NCBI GenBank assembly: GCA_021904315.1
Contig: CM038916.1
Span: 8,769,065 to 8,833,064 of the forward strand
DNA length: 64,000 nucleotides
Direction of reading: 5' to 3'
Source of the DNA: Sphagnum magellanicum
Taxonomy: Eukaryota > Streptophyta > Sphagnopsida > Sphagnales > Sphagnaceae
This document shows, in pieces, positions 47,544-58,569 of this stretch; position 1 is the first letter of the stretch; the number at the start of each line of letters is the position of its first letter. Under the pieces are notes generated by a model. The model worked only from the letters and a program-made list of their open reading frames with translations, ran no database searches and was not told the DNA's origin. The position numbers were made by a program, and so were the translations under genes.

Positions 47544-49896
47544 TTAGCTTGAAGAAGTATTACTCATCTGACTGCTGAAGGGATGGATCCCATCACAAGA
47601 CACCAGAGCATCAATATTGACATCTGTAGAAGTCATTGGCACCAAGTCCTCTTGTATCTGCACACTGTATGCCAATGCAACTGCATACCACCACCCCTGG
47701 TTAGCAAGTGCATGCTATTTAATTTAAGAGAGCTTACTCCTGGTACTGTACAACCTTCCCTGCTTGTGCTTCAAATAACATATGGCACAAAGTGCACACT
47801 AAGGAGGGCTTAGAGTTTAGGGTAGCTGTACACTAAACAAAATGCTCAAGGGCAGCAGCAAAGAGGATAGAAATCTCACCTAGCAGTGGTTGTTTCCATC
47901 CTTTGTCTTTGGCAAGAAGCAGGTAGTTTTGAAGAAATAAATCATAGTACCTGCCACAGAAAACAGATTTGAACACAGAGAGGTTCAGACCAAACTTCAG
48001 GATCTAACTGCAACCTGGAACTTCAGTCCTGATTAGAAGGTCTTTATGAGGAGCCTGCAGTACACAGCCTGATCCTGAAAATGTACAACATACAGACCTA
48101 AGAAAGCACAATAGAATTTACTTTCTGCCAGCAATGTGGCAAAAAGGGCCTCCAAATCTTCCTTCTCAGATAGTAGAAAGAATTATCTGCTTGGTTCTTT
48201 AACACTCACCCTCCACCTCGACCAAGGCGCCCACCTTTTTTATCAAATGCCAATCCTGCTCCAAAATGCACAGGCATAGATCATCCTAACAAGCTTGTAG
48301 CATTGTCCTTTTCAAGAAGCCCCTTGACCATCCCCTGGGCCTTGCATTGTCATACACCTCACACAAAAAAGCTAAAATTGGTGCAAGAATTTTTGGTAGG
48401 GAGTTGTAAATATGAGAGATGGTTTGTGGAAGCAGATGTACCTGGCAGTAAAAACAAGTCCACAGGCTCATTACTCTCCATCACTTTTAGGATCCCAACC
48501 CCACCCAAAACCCTTATGTTTATCAGACCATCAATTCATCATGAATAGCAGTGACAAGCTGCCCATGACTTCCCAATGACTTCATCAGCTCCTAATGATG
48601 GGTGTAGTGTAGGGAAATAGTATATAATAATCTGCCAAAAATCTGGGCAAAACCATGGTACAAAACCTACATCCTGAGTTTCTGTCACAATTCTGGAAGC
48701 AACAGGATAGACTCAGTCATGATGTTGGCTAGCACTCAAGAGACACATACAGTGATAGTGCCACATACACTTTGCAGACAAGTTCACCTGGCTGGAATCA
48801 CCAAGTTCAACTAGGAAATTATTGAACAAGAATGGTGAAAGATAACACACTGGAACACCCAACTTCTTCACTGGAGCTGTGCATGAGACTGATGCAGCAG
48901 CAACTGATCAAACCCAGTGGAATCAGATTGAAGGCAAAATGAAATGAAACCTTACTGTTAGCTCGAGGATTGCCCAAAGGCATCAATGGTGTGGGTTCCA
49001 GGATATTCATGGAGTTGGCCACCAAGTCTTCATCAATATTGGTTATGTGCAGCATGCACATGTGGCTCTCTTTATCCTCAATGCGTGGCACATATACTTT
49101 CTTCTCTGTTAACCAAATAGGCAGGTACTCATGTTAGCCAAGCTTTACACCTTCAGCAGCAACAGGACTGTCATCATCAGCGTATGCCTATGGTCAATGG
49201 ATGCTGCTGTGGGGTTGATGATGATATCGGGATACAGAAACAGATGACAACATAGTTCTGTTGTTCCATGCAATTCATTAAAGAAAGCTCCACAGAACAA
49301 GCTGCAACTCTCCAAAGAACAAACCCTAAACCTACAAATCTCTACAAATCACCTCTCTCCAAAGAATAATCTGCAACTCTCAGCAGAACAACAGACATGC
49401 ATACATTTAAGGAACATGATATCTCTCTCACTCATACCTGGAAACTCATGTTGTCGTTGCAACAAATAGGCCATGATCTTGGAGGTTTCAACCTCCCGCA
49501 GACTTGCACAGCTCACATATGCACAGACTCTTTGGCTATTTCTAAACCAATCTGTCGCCAGCACATGCTTCTGGATTGCTTCATCTGCATTTACCCATTT
49601 CCCGCACCACCAAGAAGACCATTCTCAGACAGCCAGCCGTGAGTAGAGAGCTTAGGATTCATGGGTACCAAGAGCGAAGGACACGAGAGATTTTGTAAAG
49701 GACGAGACCCATCCATACCTTCTTGTTGCTTGGCAAGGGGGGGAAGAGCACGCAATTGGCGACGGACCAATGTCCGGAGTGCTTTCTTCTGCTGGCGCAC
49801 GGCGTCGAGAGGAGCGGATCCAGGGATAACATGCGTGGCCATCGTCGCTACTTTGTTCTTCAAGTGCAACAACCTCAGCATTCCAAAAACCTGCAT
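47544..49896 (-). CDS. 5FCL: 5-formyltetrahydrofolate cyclo-ligase (5-FCL/MTHFS), 7 exons
   Basis: Exons: 49896-49719, 49584-49438, 49105-48956, 48483-48442, 48255-48210, 47950-47880, 47680-47544. All junctions keep phase, giving 256 residues. The enzyme converts 5-formyl-THF to 5,10-methenyl-THF with ATP and recycles the folate formed during photorespiration. In plants it is mitochondrial. The N-terminus (MQVFGMLRLLHLKNKVATMA) is basic and hydrophobic and fits a mitochondrial presequence; ATGs at residues 6 and 19 are alternatives. Family blocks: RQQKKALRTLVRRQLRAL near 35-52, WFRNSQRVCAYVSCASLREV near 71-90, KKVYVPRIED from 110, ANSMNILEP near 138-146, and PVDLFLLPGLAFDKKGGRLG leading into the ATP/Mg motif GRGGGYYD (184-191). 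The tail PMTSTDVNIDALVS corresponds to the usual PxxxxDVPVDALVT. Exons 4 and 5 are only 42 and 46 bases. Confidence 0.95.
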
Positions 49897-50821
49897 TCAC
49901 TTGCCAAACAAATCCGGAAAAATTTCGCCAGCCAAAATCACAAATTCCCGCAAAAACCCAAATTTTTAAAAAAAAAACACGCAAATGCCGGCCTCGGATC
50001 GCATCAGCTGCAGCAGCGTCCCGTGTTTTAGGGTTTATGGTTTCAGGCTCAACCCAAAATCAGCTAGAAAACTAGGTCTTCACGGAGGAGAACTTTTTAT
50101 AGTAGTGAGTGCACCGCGCTGATCGCAGTTTGTTTCCGAGGGCATTGATTCCTTCCTTTCTCTTGCTGCCACATTCATCATCACTCTTGTTGCATGGAAA
50201 AATTCAAAATGTTTGTTACCAATTCATCAAGCTCTTCTTCCAGAGAGATAAAATGCATTCCAACAGAAGAGGAGACATCCGCTTCTTCTTCTGCTGAACA
50301 CAGACAGCAGCGTTAGGTTACTCACTTGCAGTTTTTAAATCTTATTTTGTATGCATACCTATTTAGCCTAAAGATGTGATTCTTCTCAAACACCAAGTTT
50401 CATTTAAGCTGCTACCACATAATTGTATTCAAAATGTGTTTTTTTTTAAATAAAATTTTGCTGCAATAGTTGGAAGAGATTAATAGCTACCCGAAAACCC
50501 AAATTTGCTGCTATAGTTAGAAGACATCGATAGCTACCCAAAAATCCACTGCAGGCATGGACCAGTCCTGTTGATCAAAAGAGTATGCACTCTAGAAAGG
50601 GGACTTTGCATCCAAAAGTTGCAAAGTTTTTTTCTTTAGCCTTGCTACATTCTTGGTCCTCACATTCAGCTTCCAAGATACTGATGAGATGGGAGTTCAA
50701 AATGGAGTTGGAGCTTCAATTCCTCTTCTTCTGCAATACTCCAAATAATTTACATAGGGTTATGTGCAGCACAGCTTGCTGGCATCTGTCCCAGAGATTG
50801 CAAGTACCTCTTTTCCTTTCC
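49897..50821. other. Intergenic region between 5-FCL and LEA-like gene 1
   Basis: This holds the 5-FCL promoter side and the LEA-like gene 3' end. A telo-box-like TTTAGGGTTTATGG lies near 50025, about 130 bases upstream of the 5-FCL start. A short direct repeat (GAAGA with TAGCTACCC and AAATCC/AACCC) occurs near 50470 and 50520. No gene is supported. Confidence 0.5.
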
Positions 50822-52159
50822 TCAGTTTTGTTGTGCGGATTGTTGAGACTGTGCACTGAGATCTGCACTTTGCTGCTGGAGAGTGGAAGCAGCATCGTTC
50901 GCCACTTTCCCCAAGGTTTCCTTTGCTTGCGCCGCATACTGTACTATGTCGTCTCTAGTGGTAGCAGTCTTCTCTGCTGCTATGTTGCCTATTCCTACAG
51001 CATAGTCGCAAGCTTTACCGACCTGCTCTGCTGCAGGTGCGCAAACTGTTTGCCCGTGCTTGATGGCCATGTCGTGAGCGGCTGCGGCTTTGTTAGCAGC
51101 AAAGTCATAGCTATCTGACGCGGCTCTCACCGTCGTGTCCTTCGCGGCTGCAGCTTTCTCAGCAGCAAGGTTTGAAGTCTCTTGCAGTTTCTGTGCGGTA
51201 GCAGAACACGCATCCGATGCTGTCTTTACTGTCGTGTTCTTGGCAGCGGCAAGCTTGTCAGCGACGGCGTTCCCGGCGCTTACGGTCACATCTGCTGCTT
51301 GGTTCGTCGTTGCAATCACAGCATCCTTCACAGCGATCGCAGTCTGCACAATTTGGTTGCCAACATTGATCCCGATCTCTTTTGCAGTTTGCACTGTAGA
51401 GGTCACAGTGCTGGACACGGAGTCGCCAACGGCTTGCAAGTAGCCTCCTGATTGCTGCAAGCTCATGTTCGATTTCTCTTGTGCACTCAAGGACACGTTC
51501 TCCATGGCCTCCTGCGCATCGCCAAATTTCTGGTTCCCGATATCGGTGGTCTGCTCCAACGCGGAATCCGTCGTGTCCTTGGCAGCCGTTACGTTGCCTA
51601 CGACAGAGTTTTGGAGCGACGTAGCGGTTGCAGACACGACATCGGCCATCGACTGCAAATAGTCCTTCACTTGCTGCGTCGCATTAGCTGCGTTGTTGCC
51701 ACCAGACTGGCAAACGAGCTTCGATGATGTCTCTTGCGCCTCACCAGCTTCCTGCTGAACAAATCTTATCACATCGCTCGCTGCCTGTCGTCAAGCACAA
51801 ATGTAGCACAGCTTTGAGCACTATCGTCTGACATCAAACATTAAGTTCCAACCACAGGAGTTGCAAAAGAACGAGGGAGATGCTGGTATCGTCGTAGCAT
51901 TGGAAAAGAGATTTTGTAACTCGAATATTGCCACAGGAAGCATGTGAGTTCTTGCAAGAATCAAAACCTTTCCAGCGCTTCCTTTCGCTGTAAAATACTT
52001 CTCACCGGCAGCTTCTCCAGCACGCTGCGTCTACTCTTCCGCAACAGCGGTAGCATCAGCAGCCTTTGAATTGACGGCATCGTAAGCAGCATCAGCAGTG
52101 GTAACAGCATTCGAAGACATATCATCACTAGCAGCATTTTCCTTGCTAACAGTTTCTGC
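50822..52159 (-). CDS. LEA_4-like (group 3) late embryogenesis abundant protein, upstream exon has an in-frame stop
   Basis: The main exon (51784-50822, 320 codons plus stop) encodes a hydrophilic Ala/Thr/Lys/Asp/Gln-rich helix-forming protein. It has loosely repeated 11-residue motifs such as LAAEKAAAAKDTTVRAASDS and ANKAAAAHDMAIKHG, typical of group 3 LEA proteins that stabilise membranes and proteins on drying. It starts at an acceptor (GACAG|GCAGCG) and has no early ATG. The upstream exon (52159-51968; CAATAG|GCAGAA acceptor, AAG|GTTTTG donor) joins in phase and has the same composition (DAAYDAVNSKAADATAVAEE, then TQRAGEAAGEKY), but codon 43 is TAG (52033-52031). No first coding exon was fixed; an open ATG segment near 52350-52280 ends at an AG|GTACGC donor and is only a candidate. 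The gene may be a pseudogene, or may avoid the stop by splicing at a weak GT at 52045. Confidence 0.72.
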
Positions 52160-52774
52160 CTATTGCTGTATTGCTTGTTGCGCACCGCCAAACAAAGCAA
52201 AAGGAAAACAGATCACAAAACCAGAGTCCAAATCGAACACAAACAAAATTAGCTGATGATCTTGACCACCACAGGCGTACCTAAATGGGGCCAGTACTCG
52301 AACACATAACAATACATCGCACACGAAAGAAACAACACCGGCCCTCGGAGGTCCATTGATTCATCAGCGAATTTACTGAGAAAATCGCGCAAGAAAAAGC
52401 ATGATCAGGAAGCGTTAATCATCCAAGATTCATTGACTTCTTCACAGAATGTACTGAGGAAATAGCGTAAAAAATAAACATGATCCGGAAGCGCTAATCG
52501 TCCAAGATCGATCGATTCATCAGCGAATGTACTGAGAAAATAGCGTAAAAGGTAAGCCTGATCAGGGAGTGGCTAATCGTTCTAGATAGCTTGATTCATC
52601 AGCGAATGCACTGAGAAAGCTATCGTAAAAAAATAAGCACGATCAGGAAGTGCATCTAATCATGAAACAAGAACGTCGTAGTTCCGTGACTATAACTGGA
52701 GTCACCAACTGACAAGCTCTGTGAATCCACGCTATCCATGCTCGCAGATCGAGCGCAAACACCGTTCTGCTCTC

Positions 52775-52809
<35 letters not shown>

Positions 52810-53190
52810 GGGTAAGAAAATGTGCAGGACAGGACAACGCACGGCACGGCAGGATCAGACAATCTCAGATCGGTTTTGATGAAAATCACCAAAAAATGCG
52901 GAGATCGCGGAGAAAAAAAATTCGCCAAAAACGTTAGGCAATCTCAGATCGTTCCAAAATGAAATTCAAGAAAGGGGACAAAAAATCGAAGCGTAAGACG
53001 GGAAATCGAAGCGACGACAATGGAGTCAGAGAGGCGAGGGATGATGGCGTTGATTTATGTATGGGCACCTCGGATGGCGCGAGATGGCGTAGTTTGGCGT
53101 GCGGGAGGATGACGTTTGAATTTTGAACCCTAGTTTTAAACTATCGTCGTCGTCATCGTCGTCGTCGTCAGTCGGACGTCGATGTTACTG
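52160..53190. other. 5' region of LEA-like gene 1
   Basis: Four diverged copies of a ~65-base unit (TTCATCAGCGAATGTACTGA, then GAAAATAGCGTAAAA and TGATCAGGAAG) occur between about 52360 and 52660. A (CA)n tract lies at 52777-52806. The region probably contains promoter, 5' leader and introns of the minus-strand LEA gene. A (TCG/CGT)n triplet tract at about 53143-53170 separates it from the ABRE cluster. Confidence 0.5.
52777..52806. repeat. (CA)n microsatellite
   Basis: About 15 uninterrupted CA dinucleotides. Confidence 0.95.
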
Positions 53191-53191
53191 C

Positions 53192-53402
53192 CACGTGTAT
53201 TATCCTCAACCTACAGTTTTTCGCCACGTCTGTGTAAGTACCCTAGACATACCAATCTGTTGCCGCCACGTCCGGGTCCCAATCCAATGGGTGTACGCCA
53301 CGTGTAAAGTGTTTGATGCAAACAATTTTCCATGGAAGAGGCCAAGTCATTGACACCCCTGTTATCCCCACGTGTCACATGGAGATTGGATGCCTCCACG
53401 TG
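53192..53402. promoter_or_regulatory. Cluster of ACGT (ABRE / G-box) elements between divergent LEA genes
   Basis: Four CACGTG cores lie at 53192, 53299, 53369 and 53397, each inside CCACGTGT or GCCACGTGT. Two CCACGTC variants lie at 53224 and 53266. CACGTGT/G boxes are the binding sites of ABF/AREB bZIP factors that drive ABA and drought responses in land plants. Six sites in 211 bases far exceed chance. The cluster sits between two LEA-like genes transcribed away from each other, so it could serve both. Binding is inferred from motif and context. Confidence 0.75.
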
Positions 53403-54374
53403 TCGGTTTTCTCCATGCGTTTCAGAAGTAGGGGGCTTCCATGGCGAAAGCACCAACCAATAAGTACACACTTAGAAACGTTCAAGAGCTTGTCGAGATT
53501 TTGACATTTGCAGCAACAAAAAAGTTTTGTTGATCAATAAGGAGTTTCTGGGATTAAGAAGGGAGCGCAGATTGTGGATTTGAGAGCGAGCAACGTGATA
53601 TTTAATCACAGGCCCAAGGTCTAGTTAAGAAGAATTATGACCTTGAGCTTTGGATAATTACGGAGCTCTACTGAAATTAGTCGATTATTAAGCTATGCTA
53701 ATTACGATCTCTTTCTTGCTTCAGTTGTGTGGATCATTAGGGAGCTGTGGGTTAGTCTTATGTTGTTGCTGGATCTCATACTTCTGTGTCATACAGAATT
53801 TTGTGAGATTGGTTTGCAGACTAGAAGTTTGAGGCTTTTTGGGTTTGATCTCTATTGCATAATTTTTGGGGATTTGCTTGTTTCTTTTTGGGATCTGACG
53901 GCCTGCTTGAGAAATGGGTTTTTAGTTTTTACAGGCTACAGTTTTTGTTGGGTTGGTTTCGTGTGCTTCGAGGATTATTAGGATTCTTTCCATTAGGCTG
54001 CCGTGATCACAGCACACCAATACAGGACAAATGCCATTTTATGATGAGTTGCAGTTTGACTCATTGCTCCTGCAACTGGTCAGTGCTTGACCAGTAGAGC
54101 TATGAGAGGATTGTGATCACAGCTAGCTGAAAAAACATGAATCGAAACCTGCTGTGATCGCAGAATCCAGGATCAGAGCAGCCTACTGGAAAGATGTCCT
54201 TACTACTATGCAGGAAGTTTTCTTGATCAGGTTCATCAGCTAGATTTTTGTTTGGTGTCCACTTGATCAGTATCTGGGATCAGCTTACATTTGATTCATG
54301 GTTATTACTGTCTTTGCAGAAAAGTGATCAAGCAAGCTTACAAAGTACACTAGCTGCTAGATTGAAAGGAGATT
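53403..54374 (+). other. Leader region of LEA-like gene 2
   Basis: This lies between the ABRE cluster and the ATG. A strong acceptor (TACTGTCTTTGCAG) near 54320, 55 bases upstream of the ATG, suggests a 5' untranslated intron. No coding sequence is supported. Confidence 0.45.
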
Positions 54375-55571
54375 ATGGCTAGCAATAATGTTCACTCCGG
54401 GTCAGACGTCCAGCAGCAGTCCAGCAACCAGAAAGCGCCAGAGCCTGTTCAGCAGGTGATTAACAAGTCTTCAGAAAATTGATTCTTCACTACATTTGGT
54501 TATTGGGTTTGTTGCAAATTCTGCGTCTGTCTTGGTTCAATTTTGCTTTACTCTTGTATGTGCAGATAAACCCTAAACCCTACCAGGTTTTGCACAGAAT
54601 TTGCATTTGATGTGCAATCGACTGTGGGTTTGAGTTTTGCAGCCTTTGGAAGAAAAGCTGGGTCATTTGAAGCTTGCAGCACAAGGAAAGCTGGGCTCGG
54701 TTGCAGACGAAGCCAAACAGAGCTTGGACAATGCTCAGCGTGCGGCACAGAACAGGTACTCAGGCGGCAGTCTTGGGTTTTTGCTGCCTCATCTGTCCTC
54801 GCTGATCTGCTCCATCTGCTCATCAATTCTCAGCTTGGAAATTGGCAGCTGCTGCAAATACCAGAACTGTGATCTAGTTTTTGGGCAAGTGCTGATGCGA
54901 TGATTCATGACATGGGCTGCAGGCATGAGGAAGCAAAGCAAGAGCTATCCCCAGCTGGTCAGGAGCAATACAACTCTGCTCGTAAGCAACTAGGAGAAGC
55001 TTACCAAACCGCACAGAACACGGGGAGTCAAGTGGCGCAGCAACTGGGATTGGCAAACAAACAAGTCTCCGAGGGCGTGCATGACCTCAGGGGTGCAGCA
55101 CGCCAAGAAGCCGAGCAACACAGCAATGAAGTGGAGGGTCATGTACAGCAAGGGAAAGGAGCACTACAACAAGGAATTGCAACAGTACAAGATGCACTAC
55201 GACAAGGAACTGCTGTTGCCACAGACAAATTGCAACAACAAGATTCAAGCCACAAGATTCAAGCAAATCCAGAACAACAACCACCACCCAACACCCTTCT
55301 ACAATCTATCACTGCCGTTGTCTCACAAACAGCATCATCTGTGAAGGAGGCTTTGGTGGGGAAGAAGTCCACTCCTACAACAGATGAAGGAGCTCAATCA
55401 ACAGCAGCCAGCCATGAAGATGTGGGACAGGATGGAGCTCAAGCAACGAAGCCTGTGAGCAGCAGCATTGCAGATGCTACAACAGCTGTAATAAATGCAG
55501 TGAAAGGGACAGTTGCTCCTGCTGCAACTGACCATCCTGTTGAGGATGACAAGTCTAATGTGCAGAAGTAA
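54375..55571 (+). CDS. LEA-like hydrophilic stress protein (3 exons)
   Basis: Exons: 54375-54455, 54643-54755, 54923-55571. Phases agree, giving 280 residues. The protein is hydrophilic and rich in Gln, Ala, Ser and Thr, with no signal peptide (MASNNVHSGSDVQQQ start). Amphipathic helix-like segments (EEKLGHLKLAAQGKLGSVAD, EAKQSLDNAQRAAQNRHEEA, QQLGLANKQVSEGVHDLRGA) resemble loose 11-residue LEA or apolipoprotein-type repeats. The C-terminal third is Ser/Thr/Ala-rich and disordered. LEA identity rests on composition and repeat pattern, plus the neighbouring LEA-like gene and the ABRE boxes about 1 kb upstream. Expected role is protection during drying or ABA response, in cytosol or nucleus. 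Confidence 0.8.
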
Positions 55572-55599
55572 AACCCTAATTTGCACATTACAAAAACAT

Positions 55600-55602
<3 letters not shown>

Positions 55603-55654
<52 letters not shown>
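55603..55654. repeat. (GA)n microsatellite in the LEA-like gene 2 3' region
   Basis: About 26 uninterrupted GA dinucleotides start 31 bases after the stop codon, so they are probably transcribed in the 3' untranslated region. Confidence 0.95.
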
Positions 55655-55657
<3 letters not shown>

Positions 55658-55741
55658 GCAGATCTTGAAGTGAAGCCTGAATTTGTGCATTGGTTTTCAG
55701 TGCTGACAGTTATGCACATTCAATGAAACACATACATTAGT

Positions 55742-56010
55742 GTGCATGTGAACATTCAGTTGAAGGCAGCTGCCTGCATACAGTTTAAACTTGCACTTCA
55801 TTGTCACTGTCCTTCCTGCTCTTTCTATTGATACCTATTTGTTTGTTGGCTTTTCTTTGTTTATGTAAAGTTTTGAGTTTTGCTTCTTGAGTAATCTGAA
55901 ATTGTAATAAGCTTGCCATAGTCAACAAAGAGTTGTAGATGGGAGAAAGTTTGCAATTGTTGTTGCATGCATAGCTATAATTTGCAAGAGAGCTTGCTTT
56001 AATAAGAACA
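55742..56010 (+). repeat. Putative 5' LTR copy
   Basis: Shares ordered blocks with the copy at 60427: AGTTGAA, CATTGTCA, TCTATTGATACCTATT, TTTCTTTGTTTATGTA, GAGTTTT, AAGTAATCT-like and CATAGCTAT. Exact ends are uncertain and no clear primer-binding site follows. Confidence 0.6.
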
Positions 56011-58569
56011 AGTGAGAACTCATTTTTTTTATGTGTAGTTTGTGCATTCCAAAAGGTTATGGGCCCATGTTCTGTTGTTGAAACTTTGATGAGTTGTTTT
56101 ATTCTCTTGTTGTAACCATAGGTACTCTTGCAATCTCTATTCATTCTTTTGTCTTTGATCTTCCTAAAGAAGATGTTCATGTCAGAAAGTTTGATGACAC
56201 CAATTTCCAACTCCAGAAATTTCACGTGCAATATGTTTTTCACAAAGAGTTTGTGTCGACAAAAAGTATTGACAGGATTGCTGCACAAGCTGCTGCTATT
56301 GACAAGGGTGCATTGGAGGAACTTGAGAGAGCACGACTATTGTGCTTCTTTATTTGCTGGTTGATTCGGCTCATTTGGAACAATTGCTCAGTTGCAATAA
56401 TGTTGTTGCTATGTCGTCAAATCTTGTTAATCTTCATGAATCCAAGAATGCAAATAATCTTCTTGGTTCTCCCAGCAAAGTTTCTTTGATTGTCAAAACA
56501 CATATTACTAAGGTTGAGATCATGGTGAAGCAGCTTGGAGACCTTGCTCTCCAGCAACCGAAGGTTATTGTTGTGTCCAAGTTTCTTTCTGATTTACCTC
56601 CTAAGTAGCATGTTGTGCATGCTGCGTGGGAGTGTTGCTGATGTTTTACAGAATTCAGCTACATTGTCTACTTGATCAATGAAGAAGCTCAACTCAAGCT
56701 TAATTCTGATGCTACTACTGATGTTGAAGACAAAAGCTTTTTATTCTTGACCTGGTCATGCTGCACCTCATAAAAGTTTATGATCCAATTAGTTGGGCTA
56801 CATCTTCATCTTCCTAGACTGCACAATCTCCTCTTACTCTTATGCAACATTAGCAACATGCTGAAATCATGCTGAATCTCTATTCATTCTTTTGTCTTTG
56901 CTAATCTTAAGAAGAGTATGCAGCAATGTAATTGTTGTGGTGAATATGGTTATTGTGAATGAGAATGCACCAAGAAGCTGGATGATGCAAACCAAGCGCA
57001 TGAAATTGTTTCTTCCTTTTCCTAATGGATTTGATTCTCTTGTTGATTCTTTTCTCAATCGCACATATGTTACACATGCTATTGTTTCTCCCAATGATGA
57101 TACCTCGTATGTTGACAACAATGTCATTGAACTCACAACACACCATAATGTTCGATTTTTTTACTTTTGCACCAATTCCAACTAAGCAATGATGGTCTAA
57201 CCAAGTTGGTAGCAACCACCTAGTATGTGTTAGCAATATTTGTGGTCTACTCAATCAATGGGAGCCTTGCACTTTGAAGAACGAGTTCTACTTTTTACCA
57301 ATCAAGTGATTGATAAGGGTTTTACACATTGTGTGTGACAAAAGTTGATTGCCTTGCTCATCGTGTTAAGCAAAGCAAAATGATTCTTATTGGTTTTCAC
57401 CAAATCAAGTCGTATAAATCAAGTTGTATTTAGTCTTGTTATTCCATCATTTGAAAACCTTGCAATTTCTTTATGATTTCTTTTAGCATCACCATTGATT
57501 AAATTTGGCATCATTTTGTTGATCATGTTCATCATGACATTATACATTTAATGAAACACGACAAAAGAGTCCATCACCAATCATTTCATGTTCAACCTTT
57601 TAGGCCTTGTGCTAATACACTTAATGTTTTTATTCATATGAATGTATGTGGCCCTATGTCAACTCCTTCAATAAATGATGCTTGACTTTATTTTTTTGTT
57701 CAATAATGATCATTCTTCATTTCATTAATTTACAACATCAAACACAAGTTCCAAATATTTTCTTGCTTTTACAAATCACTTCTTTTCTACAAATAGGCAA
57801 GTCATGTTACTCGAGTTCTCCATAGTGATCATGGTGACAAGTACATCAACATTAATTTCAATCATTTTTTCCTGTTAAATGTATTAAACATGAATTAATT
57901 GTGCCTTACTCTCTTGAGCAAAATGATGCCATTGAACATGATAATTAGACAATAATGGATAGTGTATGTACTATGTTTCACACTATTCATTTTGATTTCA
58001 AATTTTGGGCTGAATTTGCTTGGGTGAAAATCCTTTAAAATGTACCATTCAAAATGAAAAGGACTTAATCTTTAAGTAAATCTTTTTTTTCCTTATATTT
58101 CAATCTCCATCAACATTAATGAATCAAAAAGTGTCAAATATTTTACAATATCTTAGACTACAATTATAGATTCCATCAATATCACCCACTATGTGTTCCA
58201 AGTATTAGGTAAAAGAATATAAATAAAGGTGACAATGTGACAAAATTTTGATACACCTTAACAAATTTAGACCCATTCAAATTTCAATTTATGTTCTTAA
58301 TTGTTCTAGAATCATGTTCATGGAGATGTTACCCCATACAAACTTTCAATTAAAATTGCATCAATGATAAAATGTCTTTGAATTTTTTGTTCCATTGCTT
58401 ATTTTCATGTTCCTAAAGGTCTTCATACCAAGCTTGATTCTAAAAGCCATAAGCAATATTTTCTTAGCTATTGTGATGATTCTAAAGCATATTGTCTCTA
58501 AGATGTTGAACATCATAAATTCATCATCAGTAAGTAGTGTTTTTTAATGAAGAATTATTTTTTTGATCT

